DNA of 64,000 nt from Pardosa pseudoannulata. Lineage: Eukaryota > Arthropoda > Arachnida > Araneae > Lycosidae. The stretch spans positions 118,379,929 through 118,443,928 of the forward strand of contig CM063502.1 of the NCBI GenBank assembly GCA_032207245.1. The letters run 5' to 3'. This document shows, in pieces, positions 49,349-59,935 of the stretch (positions are counted from its first letter, which is position 1; the number at the start of each line of letters is the position of its first letter). The position numbers and the translations under genes were made by a program. The notes beneath the pieces are model-generated. The model did not search any database and was not told where the DNA came from. It saw only the letters and a list, made by a program, of their open reading frames with translations.

Positions 49349-50444
49349 TTAAAAGCTCGAAAAAGGTAGATGGGGTGATTTTTAACGTTGATAACTATAA
49401 CTCATCAAGAATCCAATATGAATACCTCTGTCCATTCCAGGTACAACCGCTTCACAAATTCGAGGACAGACTGACAGATAACTTAGGCTATTAATATATA
49501 AGGGATTAATAAACAATACATCAGTCATAATATATTGGCTATCAGGAAAGTCATAAAATTTTATACCACTAAGCTGATATCTTAAAAGCTTTTTACATGA
49601 GCATAAAGTTAGAGAAATATTATTTAATTACAAATCAATCCATAGTACTGTAGTCAGAAGATGAATTTTCAAAATAAATCCTTAAATAATAGCAAAATGT
49701 TTATTTACATGCACATTTTTGCTTAATATGTTTTGTCAAGCGTTAAATTTGTTGGTTACCGTAACCCGTATTCTTTTCAGTGTTTAGTTTATTTTTTAAT
49801 TAACTTTAAGGAAATGCAAGTGATATGTAGGTTTGTCTCTTGATATTGCAACCGATGTTGTAATGCTATTAGAGAATGATAAAAAACATCAATAATGTTC
49901 TATTAGCTGTCAGGAAAGTCATAAAAGTTTTTACCACTAAGCTGATATCTTAAAAGCTTTTTACATGACTATAAAGTTAGAGAAATATTATTTAATTACA
50001 AATCAATCCATAGTACTGTAGTCAGAAGATGAATTTTCAAAATAAATCCTTAAATAATAGCAAAATGTTTATTTACATGCACATTTTTGCTTAATATGTT
50101 TTGTCAAGCGTTAAATTTGTTGGTTACCGTAACCCGTATTCTTTTCAGTGTTTAGTTTATTTTTTAATTAACTTTAAGGAAATGCAAGTGATATGTAGGT
50201 TTGTCTCTTGATATTGCAACCGATGTTGTAATGCTATTAGAGAATGATAAAAAACATCAATAATGTTCTATTAGCTGTCAGGAAAGTCATAAAAGTTTAT
50301 ACCACTAAGCTGATATCTTAAAAGCTTTTTACATGACTATAAAGTTAGAGAAATATTATTTAATTACAAATCAATCCATAGTACTGTAAAAAAGAATTTT
50401 AAAATAATCCTTAAAAAAATGCTTAATATGTATTTATACAAATT

Positions 50445-51870
50445 GTTGGTTGTCGTATTCAGTAGTATTATATAATGCAAGGTATTGTTTTTGCACTGAA
50501 AATTGCAATGATATTATTGAAGAAAAAATATGCTACATTTGTTCTTATTATGCATAACACAAAGTTTTTATTATTAGAAAATTTAAATATATAAATAATG
50601 CATAATCAAGTTTGTTATATAAAATATAAATGTTTAGAAAAGAATCTTAGTTTTTATTATGAATTAATGCACCCTTTGTATCCTAAGTATTTATAATGTC
50701 ACAGGTATTGTTGCAAAATGAATTATTTTATTTATTGAAAAAAAATGTTTTTTGTGATTCCCTCAATTATTGCAACACTTTAATTATAAAATTTGTATTA
50801 AATGTGTAAAAAATGATATAATTATAATTTTTGTAAAAGAATTTCTGTTATCGTTTGATCATGCTATGATTAAAAATGAAGTTATTATTTAACATGCTGT
50901 TAAATAAAAAAATATGTAATTGAAATTGGTAGGTCCCTGCTATCGTGCAACACTGTGTTTAAAAATTTGCCGTATGTGTATAAAAATACCAATGCAGAAA
51001 TCAGTTTCTTACAAAGATGGGTTTCTTTTTCTTTTTTCTTTTTGAACGCTGTGGTCTATTTCATGAAGCAGTGATTCACAATGTATGTGCCATGACATGT
51101 GTCATTCATTGCATGAGGTTTAAGTGTGTCATTAGGAATTTAGGTAAGTAATCAAATCCATTTGGTATTATATCGTTAATATAAATTTTCTACTTATCAT
51201 GTGCTTTTTTCCTTGTTTACTGTTTTCCTTGTATGGACTTTTCAAACGTGTTATTTTTTTGTCCCTCACAGTACTAGTCATGCTTTCTTCACTTCTTCTA
51301 AGTTTTGATTCGTATAGGCGGTCGCTTACAAAAGCTTAGAATATTTTTATCTGCGAGCAGACCATGCATTTTTTTCTACTCAGTGTTTTAGTTCGATAAA
51401 GTGTTGCAAATCGTTGTTATGAAGATGTGTTAAATTATGCCTCTTTATTTTTACTGTTTTTATCGATAAAAATTCAGGAAATAGCAGTAAAGGAAGACAA
51501 AAATTCTTTACTTTCCTTTTAATTCTGGTAACCTTTAGCGCCCATGGGAACACCAATTTAATTTATGCTTAGCTCAATTAATCTTATTTAACCACTTTAC
51601 GTAACTTAATTTCAGCTGTACTCCCCCACGTGGTAAAACTCTTATCACCTCTTACTCGCTGGTTCCCTTGCACACGCACTATATAAACGAATGTACAAAG
51701 TCAGAGAAGAAGAGCACCAAAGACGGATTGTTTAGCAAGTTCTACATATTTATTTTCAAATTTTGCGGTATTCCTCCACGGCATAGCGATTGTCCTATAT
51801 CCAACATGTCTATAACGTTATGTTTGTAGAGGGTAAAAGACAGCCATTACATACATACACAGACGTATAT
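50445..51870. other. Unassigned DNA
   Basis: No gene recognised. 51069-51095 (CAGTGATTCACAATGTATGT) resembles a hAT end without a partner. A TATA-like TATATAAAC at 51680-51688 follows a CCCACGTGG E-box-like motif near 51627, but no first exon is evident. Confidence 0.4.
51678..51720 (+). promoter_or_regulatory. Possible TATA-type core promoter
   Basis: CTATATAAACG at 51679-51689 lies in a locally less A+T-rich stretch (51600-51720) with CCCACGTGG upstream. No downstream coding frame supports it. It could be a remnant of an LTR or chance. Confidence 0.2.
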
Positions 51871-51873
51871 ATA

Positions 51874-51874
51874 T

Positions 51875-51926
<52 letters not shown>

Positions 51927-51970
51927 CTATGTATATGTGTGTATATGTATGTATCTCTCTCTCTCTCTCT

Positions 51971-52042
<72 letters not shown>

Positions 52043-52079
52043 CCTATATATATGTGTGTATATGTATGTATCTCTCTCT

Positions 52080-52163
<84 letters not shown>
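51874..52163. repeat. Compound microsatellite (CA)n(TA)n(TC)n with an internal duplication
   Basis: TA tracts are separated by two similar blocks of TATGTGTGTATATGTATGTA then (TC)n, at about 51933-51972 and 52051-52082. The whole block of TC run, TA tract and TGTG cassette is repeated once. Confidence 0.94.
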
Positions 52164-52169
<6 letters not shown>

Positions 52170-52194
52170 ATGTACTTGCACATTCTTCCATTAA

Positions 52195-52935
52195 TGTTTG
52201 TATAATTGGATGTTTAATTTAATTTACTAATATCTCTAAAGTTACTTTTATCACAAGAGCATTTTCTTTTTGTGTTAAAAGTGGATTGAAGTCGATTAAT
52301 TTACTTTTTCCGTATTATTATGGTTAATTTGGAAATTCAAGAAAGGTGGATTACAGGATCACAGGATGCAGTTCGTATAGAACTGCCTGGGACAAGCCCT
52401 CAAGGTCTGTGATACATGGGAATTTGGCAATCAAAAGTTTTTTGAAATGATCTGACTCGGACATAAAAACAGTTGAATTATACTGATACAATAGTAGAAT
52501 ATGCTATCCGTTTTTCAGAAAATACTGCTAGGAAAGCGTTTTTTCTCATTTTATATTTGAAATAGTTTAAGGATATAATAAACATGATTCAAAACTAATT
52601 GAAATTCATTGCAGAAATTGAATATTTTGAGTACATCAATTAACCAGAGCAGTCATTAGTCATTTTTCTAAATCATTGTTTATAAAATTTATTGAATTAG
52701 AAAAATTAAGCCTCAAATTTCTAATGAAATCTGTTTTTTATATTTCTGATAATTATTTTAGAGACAGTTTAAAACCAAAAATAATTCTTCTCTATTCATT
52801 AACAAAGATTAGGATTGAGAAATAGTTTATTTAATTGTCAACTTCTTTAGTGTTTTCTTGCATTAATGAATAGGTGCCCATATTAAACTTATATAAAGTT
52901 TTAAAGAAAACACTTGGGACAGTAATTATGAGTGC
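52195..52935. other. Unassigned DNA
   Basis: No gene or transposon end recognised. Confidence 0.5.
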
Positions 52936-52939
52936 TTAA

Positions 52940-53470
52940 CCCCTTCCGGTACGATTTAATAATGAAAAACTGTGCGTGAAGTAACCATTTATTTTTTATT
53001 TAAAAAACTTGTTTTATTTTACAATTCTTACATATTCTTAATTAAAATCCACTTTTTACATAGTGTTAAGTATCAGAAACGGTAAAATTAAGATAATAGT
53101 CTTCAAGCTAGTGGTACTTTTCAAAACAAAGTGCAAAGGAATTCTGAATTGTTTACATCGCCAGGGAGTCTCACTTCTAATTTGATTCTTGTAACACACA
53201 CGGCATTTCTTAGTAGGTTTTCTTTTATTCTGACTCATCAATTTGGCAGTGACTTGCACCAAGAAACTTTAAATAAACAATATGTAATAGTGACCTGGGA
53301 TTTCCACAAGTAAAAAAAGTCTTGCTAAATTCAGTACACTAGAAATTTTAAACTAAATTAATTATGATATTTATCAGTAACTTGAGTCGCATGACGAGTG
53401 TAGCTCGTCATTGTGTGGTATGGAATGAAAAACCAATGACGAGCTAGACCCGTCATTTTACCGGAAGGGG
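52940..53470 (-). mobile_element. piggyBac-like element PB1, copy 4
   Basis: CCCCTTCCGGTA to TACCGGAAGGGG, 531 bp, flanked by TTAA at 52936-52939 and 53471-53474. It lacks about 35 bp present in copies 2 and 3 near 53085-53095. Two palindromes built from ATGACGAG lie at 53391-53411 and 53436-53456. Confidence 0.93.
53056..53238 (-). pseudogene. piggyBac-type transposase C-terminal fragment (PB1 copy 4)
   Basis: MSQNKRKPTKKCRVCYKNQI, then RSETPWRCKQFRIPL, on the minus strand. It keeps the cysteines of the C-terminal domain and has the same one-base shift before CFEKYH as the other copies. Confidence 0.78.
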
Positions 53471-53474
53471 TTAA

Positions 53475-53786
53475 TTATAACCTGTGATAACAATATATGG
53501 TGATAAGTGACATGATCTTAATTTAAAAATGTAAAAAAGGTGACACACTATATATTTAAAGGACTGGCATAGCTTGGCTCGAGAGCCAAAATTCAGTTCT
53601 CGCAGGCGAGTGGTGGGGCTCTTATGAAAAAATACATATCTTGAAATTTTGGTAAACTAATTTTTTGTAATAACATGTGAGGACTTGCCTATTAAACAAT
53701 TAATCCATAGCAACATTGTTACATTAGCAACCAAGTAGTGGAATTTTACCTCACACCTTCCAACATTGTAGGCAGATGCTTTGTAC
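53475..53786. other. Unassigned DNA
   Basis: No gene recognised. GGCTCGAGAGCC (53577-53588) is a short palindrome. Confidence 0.45.
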
Positions 53787-53855
53787 CAGTGTTTCTTAAA
53801 CTGTGGGTAGCGACTCCAATTACGGTCGAGGAACCTACGAGATCACCAAAATTTT
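53787..53855 (+). mobile_element. hAT-type element end, without partner
   Basis: CAGTGTTTCTTAAACTGTGG, then GTAGCGACTCC, resembles the CAGTG-TTCT-AA-CTGTGGGT-GCGACCCC ends of hAT/Charlie-type elements. I found no inverted partner or 8-bp duplication before 54190, so the right end is missing or too diverged. Confidence 0.5.
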
Positions 53856-54189
53856 TAGCAATTTTGATATTTCTTTAACTTATCATGACAATTATACAAT
53901 TACGAAGTATTTTTACACTATGTATTTGAAAATAGATAACAACAATAAAAACAAATAAAAACGAAAACGTCTCGGATCGATTTTTTAATTGAAAAGTTCA
54001 TTTATTTTACTCGCTTTGCACGTTACACTGTTAGTTCGTTAAAGGCCCTGCGTATACAAAATCAGAGTACCTTGGTAACTCATGCTCGCTGGGCCGTCTT
54101 TATCTTTAACCATCTCTAACTTTAGTCATCTATATATATATATATATGTATATATATGGACACACATATGTGTATGTACAGTATTAATA

Positions 54190-54927
54190 TACAGGGTATC
54201 TATAAAAGAACTCCGGGGTTTTAAAAATTCATATCTCACTAACTATAAAAGATAGCAAAAATTAGTCGATTTCTCTGAAAAGAGTAGCTCAAAAAGTTTT
54301 ACTCATATCATTTGGGAATGTTTGTATCAACTATTGGCTGCGCTGCAGGGCGTTGACCTTGAAATGACGTCACGAAATTTTAAATGATGGCGACTCCGCA
54401 ACAAAAGGCTCAATGTGTTATTTGGCTCATAGAAACGAAATCTGTAGTTACCGTACAAAGAAACTTTCGACGTAACTATGGTGTTAACCCGCCTTCTGAC
54501 AAAACCATTCGTCAATAGTTCAGTGTATTTAAGGAAACAGGGAATGTTTTGAAGCAAAAGTCGCCGGGTAGGCCGAGTGTGTCTCAAGAGAAAGTGGACA
54601 GAACTCCGTTGGATTTTTTCTTCTGGGGGCATATCAAGAATCTTGTGTATGCAGAGAAAATTCGTGATGTTCAACATCTCAGGGAACGAATAGTCAATTG
54701 TGTGGCAACCGTCCCCCCAGACATGCTCGCCAGGACATGGGAAGAGGTAGAATACCGTTTAGACTTCTGCCGTTCCACTAACGGGGCTCATATAGAACTT
54801 TACTAAGTGTTAAAAAAAACTTGAAAATGTAAGCTTGCCAGTCATGTATAAAACATGTATGTATGTTTTTTATTTCATTAAAATATTTTGCCTCAAAACC
54901 CTGGAGTTCTTTTATAGACACCCTGTA
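54190..54927 (+). mobile_element. Mariner-type element, internal deletion derivative
   Basis: Inverted ends of about 33 bp (54190-54222 and 54895-54927) start TACAGGGTRTCTATAAAAGA and differ at two positions. They include the TA target dinucleotide at each side. The 738-bp element encloses one open frame that joins the N-terminal and C-terminal parts of the transposase. With intact ends and no active enzyme it is a MITE-like derivative. Confidence 0.9.
54387..54806 (+). pseudogene. Mariner-type transposase, in-frame deletion with one stop
   Basis: From ATG 54387 the frame reads MATPQQKAQCVIWLIETKSV with the helix-turn-helix DNA-binding region, up to PSVSQEKVDR near residue 71. It then jumps to TPLDFFFWGHIKN and ends RSTNGAHIELY at TAA 54804-54806. 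The join deletes most of the catalytic domain, including the first two Asp residues. The Asp in TPLDFF would be the third. The frame is unbroken across the join. The only stop is a TAG at 54516-54518 (residue 44), where the family usually has Trp. The full-length enzyme is normally about 350 residues, against 139 here. Confidence 0.9.
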
Positions 54928-57900
54928 TTTTACCGTACACACAAACATACATATATATCTATGTGTAAATGCATAAAATCATATTCTCATGAATCCAGAA
55001 AGAGTTACTTAGTCAAAAGCTGGAACGAAATTAACTTAATAAAATTGGGCAACCTTAAATGATGATTTTATTAAAAGGTAAATCCTTTCATCTTAAAGAT
55101 TCTATCAGAAATGAATCATTTTCATGCAAACTTTAAATTAGTATCACACAATAATTATATCAATCCGAATAACTTTATTCCACGCTTTCGAATTGCTTTT
55201 CACAAAAAAAGAAAAAAAATCTAAGAAAATGCTTTGATCCCTATTTTAATACACTTATTGCGTGAGAAAGAGCTTTAACAGACAAGGTAAACACGCAGTC
55301 ATCACGGAAGTTCTACTCATAATTTAACATGTTTTTATGGGTAAATGGAAAGAGAAGCTTTTTTTAGATAATTCTAACGTAATATGGCTTTTAATCTAAA
55401 TAGATATTTATAATTTTGACTCAAAACTTTATAAATCTTTGTCACTAATGATAATTTAATTGCTTACAAATATTTTATTTTCCTTCAATATTAATTTGTT
55501 TCTTCCAGAATGTTTAGTTTCCTAAAGTAAGTATTTAATTTGTATTAAATTTGTGTCTTTCATCAATTTTTGAAAATTGTAGCTCAACTGAAAGAAAGTT
55601 GTAGTTTTATTAGAAAAAAAATTAGTTAACAATTAAAGGTTAAAGATGTAATTTAATGCAATAATTTCTGACTTAGCCAATTTTACTTTTTATGCCCAAG
55701 TATGTGAATGCGTTTATATACATGAGAGGTGAATCAGTTAACAATAAGTTCAAATAACATGAAATTAAATTGCATTGAGAAAAAATATTTTACTTTGTAT
55801 CTCAATTTTTTTTTCTTTAAAAATAAACAAATATACATAAGCATAAATTAGACAATAAAAAGTTAATTATTAAAAAAGTTAATTAATTTCTTAAACTTAT
55901 TAACTTATTTATTATTTTCTTTTCTAATTTAATAAATTTTTCTTTTAACGTAAACATACATACAAAAGTAAATATTGGATAGCAATAAAACTAAATTATT
56001 TATTATAAAAGCCAATTAAAAATTCTTTTACTTATTATCAAAAGTAAGTATAAAATGAAAATAGATTTTACTCTATACAGGGAATATATAAGAATTATTT
56101 TTATATATAGTGTTTTAAAATATTTAAATGCTGTGTCGAGTGACTTTCAATACCTAGAACAACTGTAGAGTATGTCTTTTATAAAATATTAATTCAAGAT
56201 ATGACTTTTTATGACTAAGATGATACATACTAAAACACTAGAAACTACATGCCATCGAAAATTACATTATCATGATTTTAGAAGCATATTTCTGGGATTA
56301 TTTGAGGTACAATTATTATTTTTTTACATGAAAAATATTCTTAACTATAAACCTTATATAACTATAAAACTATAAAAAGCTTAAGCGTAGTATTATTTGA
56401 TGATCAGCTCTATTTTACTATTTTTTATATGCCAAGTTTCATAAAAATTCTGAAATTATTCTTTCACACCCCAGATAAAAAAAATCCAATACTCAAGCAT
56501 GAGATAAAAATTTATAAAAAAATATACAGTTAAACTAGATTGTCTCCTTATTTAACGGTTATTTTGTTGAATATTTGCATCCTTTACGTTGTAAAGAATT
56601 TAACACGATATATAATGTTTTCATTATAGATCTTACATTTTTATACTTAATGTAAAGTTACAAATTTTAGTATAGTTACTATTTAAAATGACGGTAAGTA
56701 GTAGATAACCCGTATGCGTATCCGAAGAGCACACTAGCGATGCCAAACCGATTAGTCAAAACTTATGGATGACATTTTTGATTTTCTTTTCTTTTTCTTT
56801 AAACTATTAACAGATGTCAGCACTATATTTAATATTTCCACCTTTTAAATGAAAACGCATAATTTGCTTTAAGTGGAAAAGTCAAGAGTTCCAATTTTCT
56901 CAATTATTAACCTATATAAAAGTACTTGTCAAAATAAGACTTACAAATTTCTTAACTATTTAGCGATCATACTATTTCAATAATATTTATTGATTGTTCC
57001 CCCAATATAATTAAAATATTTTAAAAAGTACTATATTCATCCTGTATGCGGTTAAAGCACCTCCTTGAAAATGCAATTTTTTCTCATCTCGCTTTTATAA
57101 GGTCCATAGGTAACATTTTAAAACTAATTATATTAAATACCAATAAATTTTCTAATAGTGCTTTTAAAGGGTTAATGTATCATAGACTCTAGGGAGAACT
57201 AAAATTATTTTGCTTACTTTAAGACTTAAAATATCCCCAACATTTTGTTGTATATTTGTTTATTTTAAGTGTTCAGTTTTCAATTACTTACATGTTTTAT
57301 GAAATTTCAGACATTTTTGCTAAGGTAATATTTGGTAGATCATTGTTCCTCATATTTGTACTTAGTCGAATTAAAAAAAAATCTGAGTTAATGTCATGAA
57401 ACAATTATTTTGTATAAAATGTAAAATCAAAACCTGTATTTATAAATTGTCACTATGATACTCAGAATCTTGGTGCTACAACCTGTATATTAAGTAAAAT
57501 GTCAGATGTATTATAAATAAACGATTTTATCTTAAACTACATTCATAGCCCTCAAGTGGATCACATAATTCAGATTTTGGGCGTTAAAAAGTATCCAGAT
57601 TTCAGCAGCCTCAACCATAATTAGTACCAGAGTATCAACTTGTCATCTACAAATATCTTTCTCATTTATCTACTAAGACTGAAATCTCTACTTAAATATA
57701 TCCTCGGGATTATCTTGAACAGGTATCGTCCTCATAAGCTGTCCGAGGCACTGGGAAAGCGTGTGCAGTAATTATAAGAGAAACAAAAAATAAAACACAT
57801 TTAACTGGTATATAACTGGTATCTTAAAAAATGCTAATATTTTACTATAAAAAGTTACTTTTCTGTTCTCAGCTTGGAAAAGACTTAATATTCTTTCCAG

Positions 57901-58165
57901 CCCAACCCAAAATATCTTTAAATAAATTTTTTACAGAAATGTACTCCAAATAAAATGTTTTAAAATATTGAAGCTTTGAATAAAGTTAAAATGTTCAGTA
58001 ATTTTTTACTTATAATACTCATTGGATCGATTAATATACCCTTATTTAAATTTTGGTAAAGCACTGAGTTAGAAATTATTCAGCCATTCAGTTTTAAAAA
58101 TAAGTTTTCTTTAACTGATTATTTCTCGTAGTGTTTCCTTTCCTTTGGGAAAGTCTATTAACTTT
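54928..58165. other. Unassigned A+T-rich DNA
   Basis: No coding sequence, RNA gene or transposon end recognised. The frame at 54835-55062 overlaps the mariner right end and is chance. Confidence 0.5.
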
Positions 58166-58737
58166 TTTGATTATATTTTTTAATAATGAGAGAATACCAT
58201 CCATTAGAAAAACTAATTAAACTTCAGATTTTACTTAAATCAAATTTGCTTACATACTTTTGGAAAGTAAACAGAAGAAAAATATCATATCATAACGTCT
58301 TGTCACTAATAATCATAAATAATTTATATTAATAACTTGATACTCATTACTGACCAACGCTTTTTGTTTGTTTATTATTACTAAGAATTTACTAAACAGT
58401 CTCATTCTTGACGTTCCAACCCTAAGTAACATTCATTTATCTTTTTTACCAAAGTAGAGTAGAATTAATGGTACAGCGATTGGAAAGGAATGTCCGGAAG
58501 CCGATCTATATGAGGTAATAACAAAAGAATGCAGTCTCGAGTGAAGTAATCAGTACTCCATGTGTTCGCGTATCCAGAAACCCCAAATAGCTGTTTTAGA
58601 ACATCATTCCCAATAAATGACAGTAGAAAGGTTGGTTGATTTTATTATGACATACAAGAAAACTTATTGCAAAACGGGTAGCAACATATTGAATATTTAT
58701 AGCAGCTGCAACCTCTATTATTATCGTGGTATACGAA

Positions 58738-58778
58738 TACGTGGTATACATATTCACATAGATTATGTATACCACGTA
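58738..58778. repeat. Perfect 15-bp inverted repeat
   Basis: TACGTGGTATACATA (58738-58752) and its exact reverse complement (58764-58778) are separated by 11 nt. It lies in the first copy of the degenerate repeat. The other copies lack it. Confidence 0.9.
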
Positions 58779-59071
58779 CTAATATGAGGTATATATAATC
58801 TATCGGGGTATATAAGAATTTAACTGAACAGTGAATTCTTCTATGAGTCATAATATTGGCCTTTTAGTAATAAATTGTAAGATGATCAAAATACCACACA
58901 GAACTATAAATCGGTTAAATTTCTGAGCTTTTTTCACATCTTGAGTTTTTTACAAGAGTTGCTCGCGTATGGAGAAATAAATAAAGGTTGCATATTAAAA
59001 TATTCCAAGAAAACATTTTAGATTTTATTTGAATTCAAATTTGTTACGTACGTTTAGAAAGTAAACAGAAG

Positions 59072-59935
59072 CAACGCCTTATTTACAGCGGGGCATTCTG
59101 GGCACTGGCGTGGGGACCCCAAATTTAAAAAAATACACATTAATTTTTTGGTACATCTCAGAATTTGCTCATGTTTTCCGGCATACTGCCGGAAAACATG
59201 AATTTTCTTTTGTTAATGACAAACTGGAGTGTGTATGTTGTTGGTGGGCTTCAAAAGTCAGTAAATTAAATTTATTCCATAATTTTAAGCCAAAAGTAAG
59301 CTTTTATTTGCTTAAAAATACTTTGAAGCAATGTTAACATTTTAAATGTGTATATTATTCAAAAGATTGAAATACCAACCATATCAGTGACACCAATTTA
59401 CAAATTCATCTCTTCTGAGAGGGAAAAAATCTTAACTACTTTTTTCCTTCTTGAAGTGGTTAACAAATCAGAGAAAATATATTTATCCAAAAGCATCTGA
59501 TATCTAATTTTTTTTTTTTTTTAAATTGGTAATTTAAGAATAAAAGTATTTAATTTTTGGAATTTTGTAAAACAAAATCTCACATGATAGTTTACTTAAA
59601 ATGGTGATTTTTATTAATTTAAACCAATACTTTTTCCTTAAAAAATGTTACAGGTATTTTGAGTTTGACTCAAGAATATCACAGTTTCATCGTTAAAGTC
59701 AGATACTGTACTTAGATTGCACAGACATTTGTAATATGAAGTTAGTTTAGTGGAATTCTAAAATTATTTCATTTCATTAGATACACAAAATGTTTAGCTA
59801 TACCTGTCAGGAGTATTTAAATTGATATAGCAGCCTATAAAATAAAATCACTCTCGAGTTCGAGAAAGGTCAGATGTAGGGGGCCCCCATATGAGGCTTT
59901 GGCCCGGAGCCCCCAGGGCTATAAATCGGGCCCTG
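59072..59935. mobile_element. hAT-type non-autonomous element with 8-bp target duplication
   Basis: The 864-bp insertion is flanked on both sides by AACAGAAG (59064-59071 and 59936-59943). The first repeat copy (58270-58280) shows the target once. Its ends, CAACGCCTTATTTACAGC and (complement) CAGGGCCCGATTTATAGC, are imperfect inverted repeats with the hAT-like CAGGGCC start. The right end is much less A+T-rich than the surroundings. A 75-residue frame (59110-59337) holds FSFVNDKLECVCCWWASKV but I do not recognise a domain. Confidence 0.88.
59170..59200. repeat. Perfect 14-bp hairpin inside the hAT element
   Basis: CATGTTTTCCGGCA (59170-59183), loop TAC, then TGCCGGAAAACATG (59187-59200). It lies about 100 bp inside the left end. 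Confidence 0.93.

Larger units (their letters stand above)
48116..49505 (-). mobile_element. Non-autonomous Helitron, copy 2, carrying a piggyBac-like element
   Basis: On the minus strand it starts TCCCTTATATATTAATAGCC and ends CTAG. The palindrome CCCGTCATATGGCGGG (one mismatch) ends 11 nt before the end. It lies between A (48115) and T (49506). The related satellite unit at 47731 reads AGAAA|TTGATAAAA without interruption, so there is no target duplication. Without the nested 573 bp it is 817 bp. It lacks the duplicated 5' region and filler of copy 1. No coding sequence is present. Confidence 0.88.
46800..50440. repeat. Satellite array, period about 367-380 bp, interrupted by a Helitron
   Basis: The marker AAGTCATAAAA with a CTAAGCTGATA downstream occurs at about 47035, 47408, 47785, 49550, 49920 and 50288. 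The gap between 47785 and 49550 returns to one period once the 1390-bp Helitron is removed. The left units are well diverged. The units at 49560-49910 and 49928-50278 are almost identical, showing recent local duplication. Confidence 0.92.

Noticed and set aside
51069..51120. hAT end CAGTGATTCACAATGTATGT
   Set aside because: No inverted partner and no 8-bp duplication could be found in the neighbourhood.
59110..59337. 75-residue frame with Cys-Trp cluster as a real gene
   Set aside because: It lies wholly within the hAT element and includes the hairpin. No domain was recognised, so it is probably element sequence.
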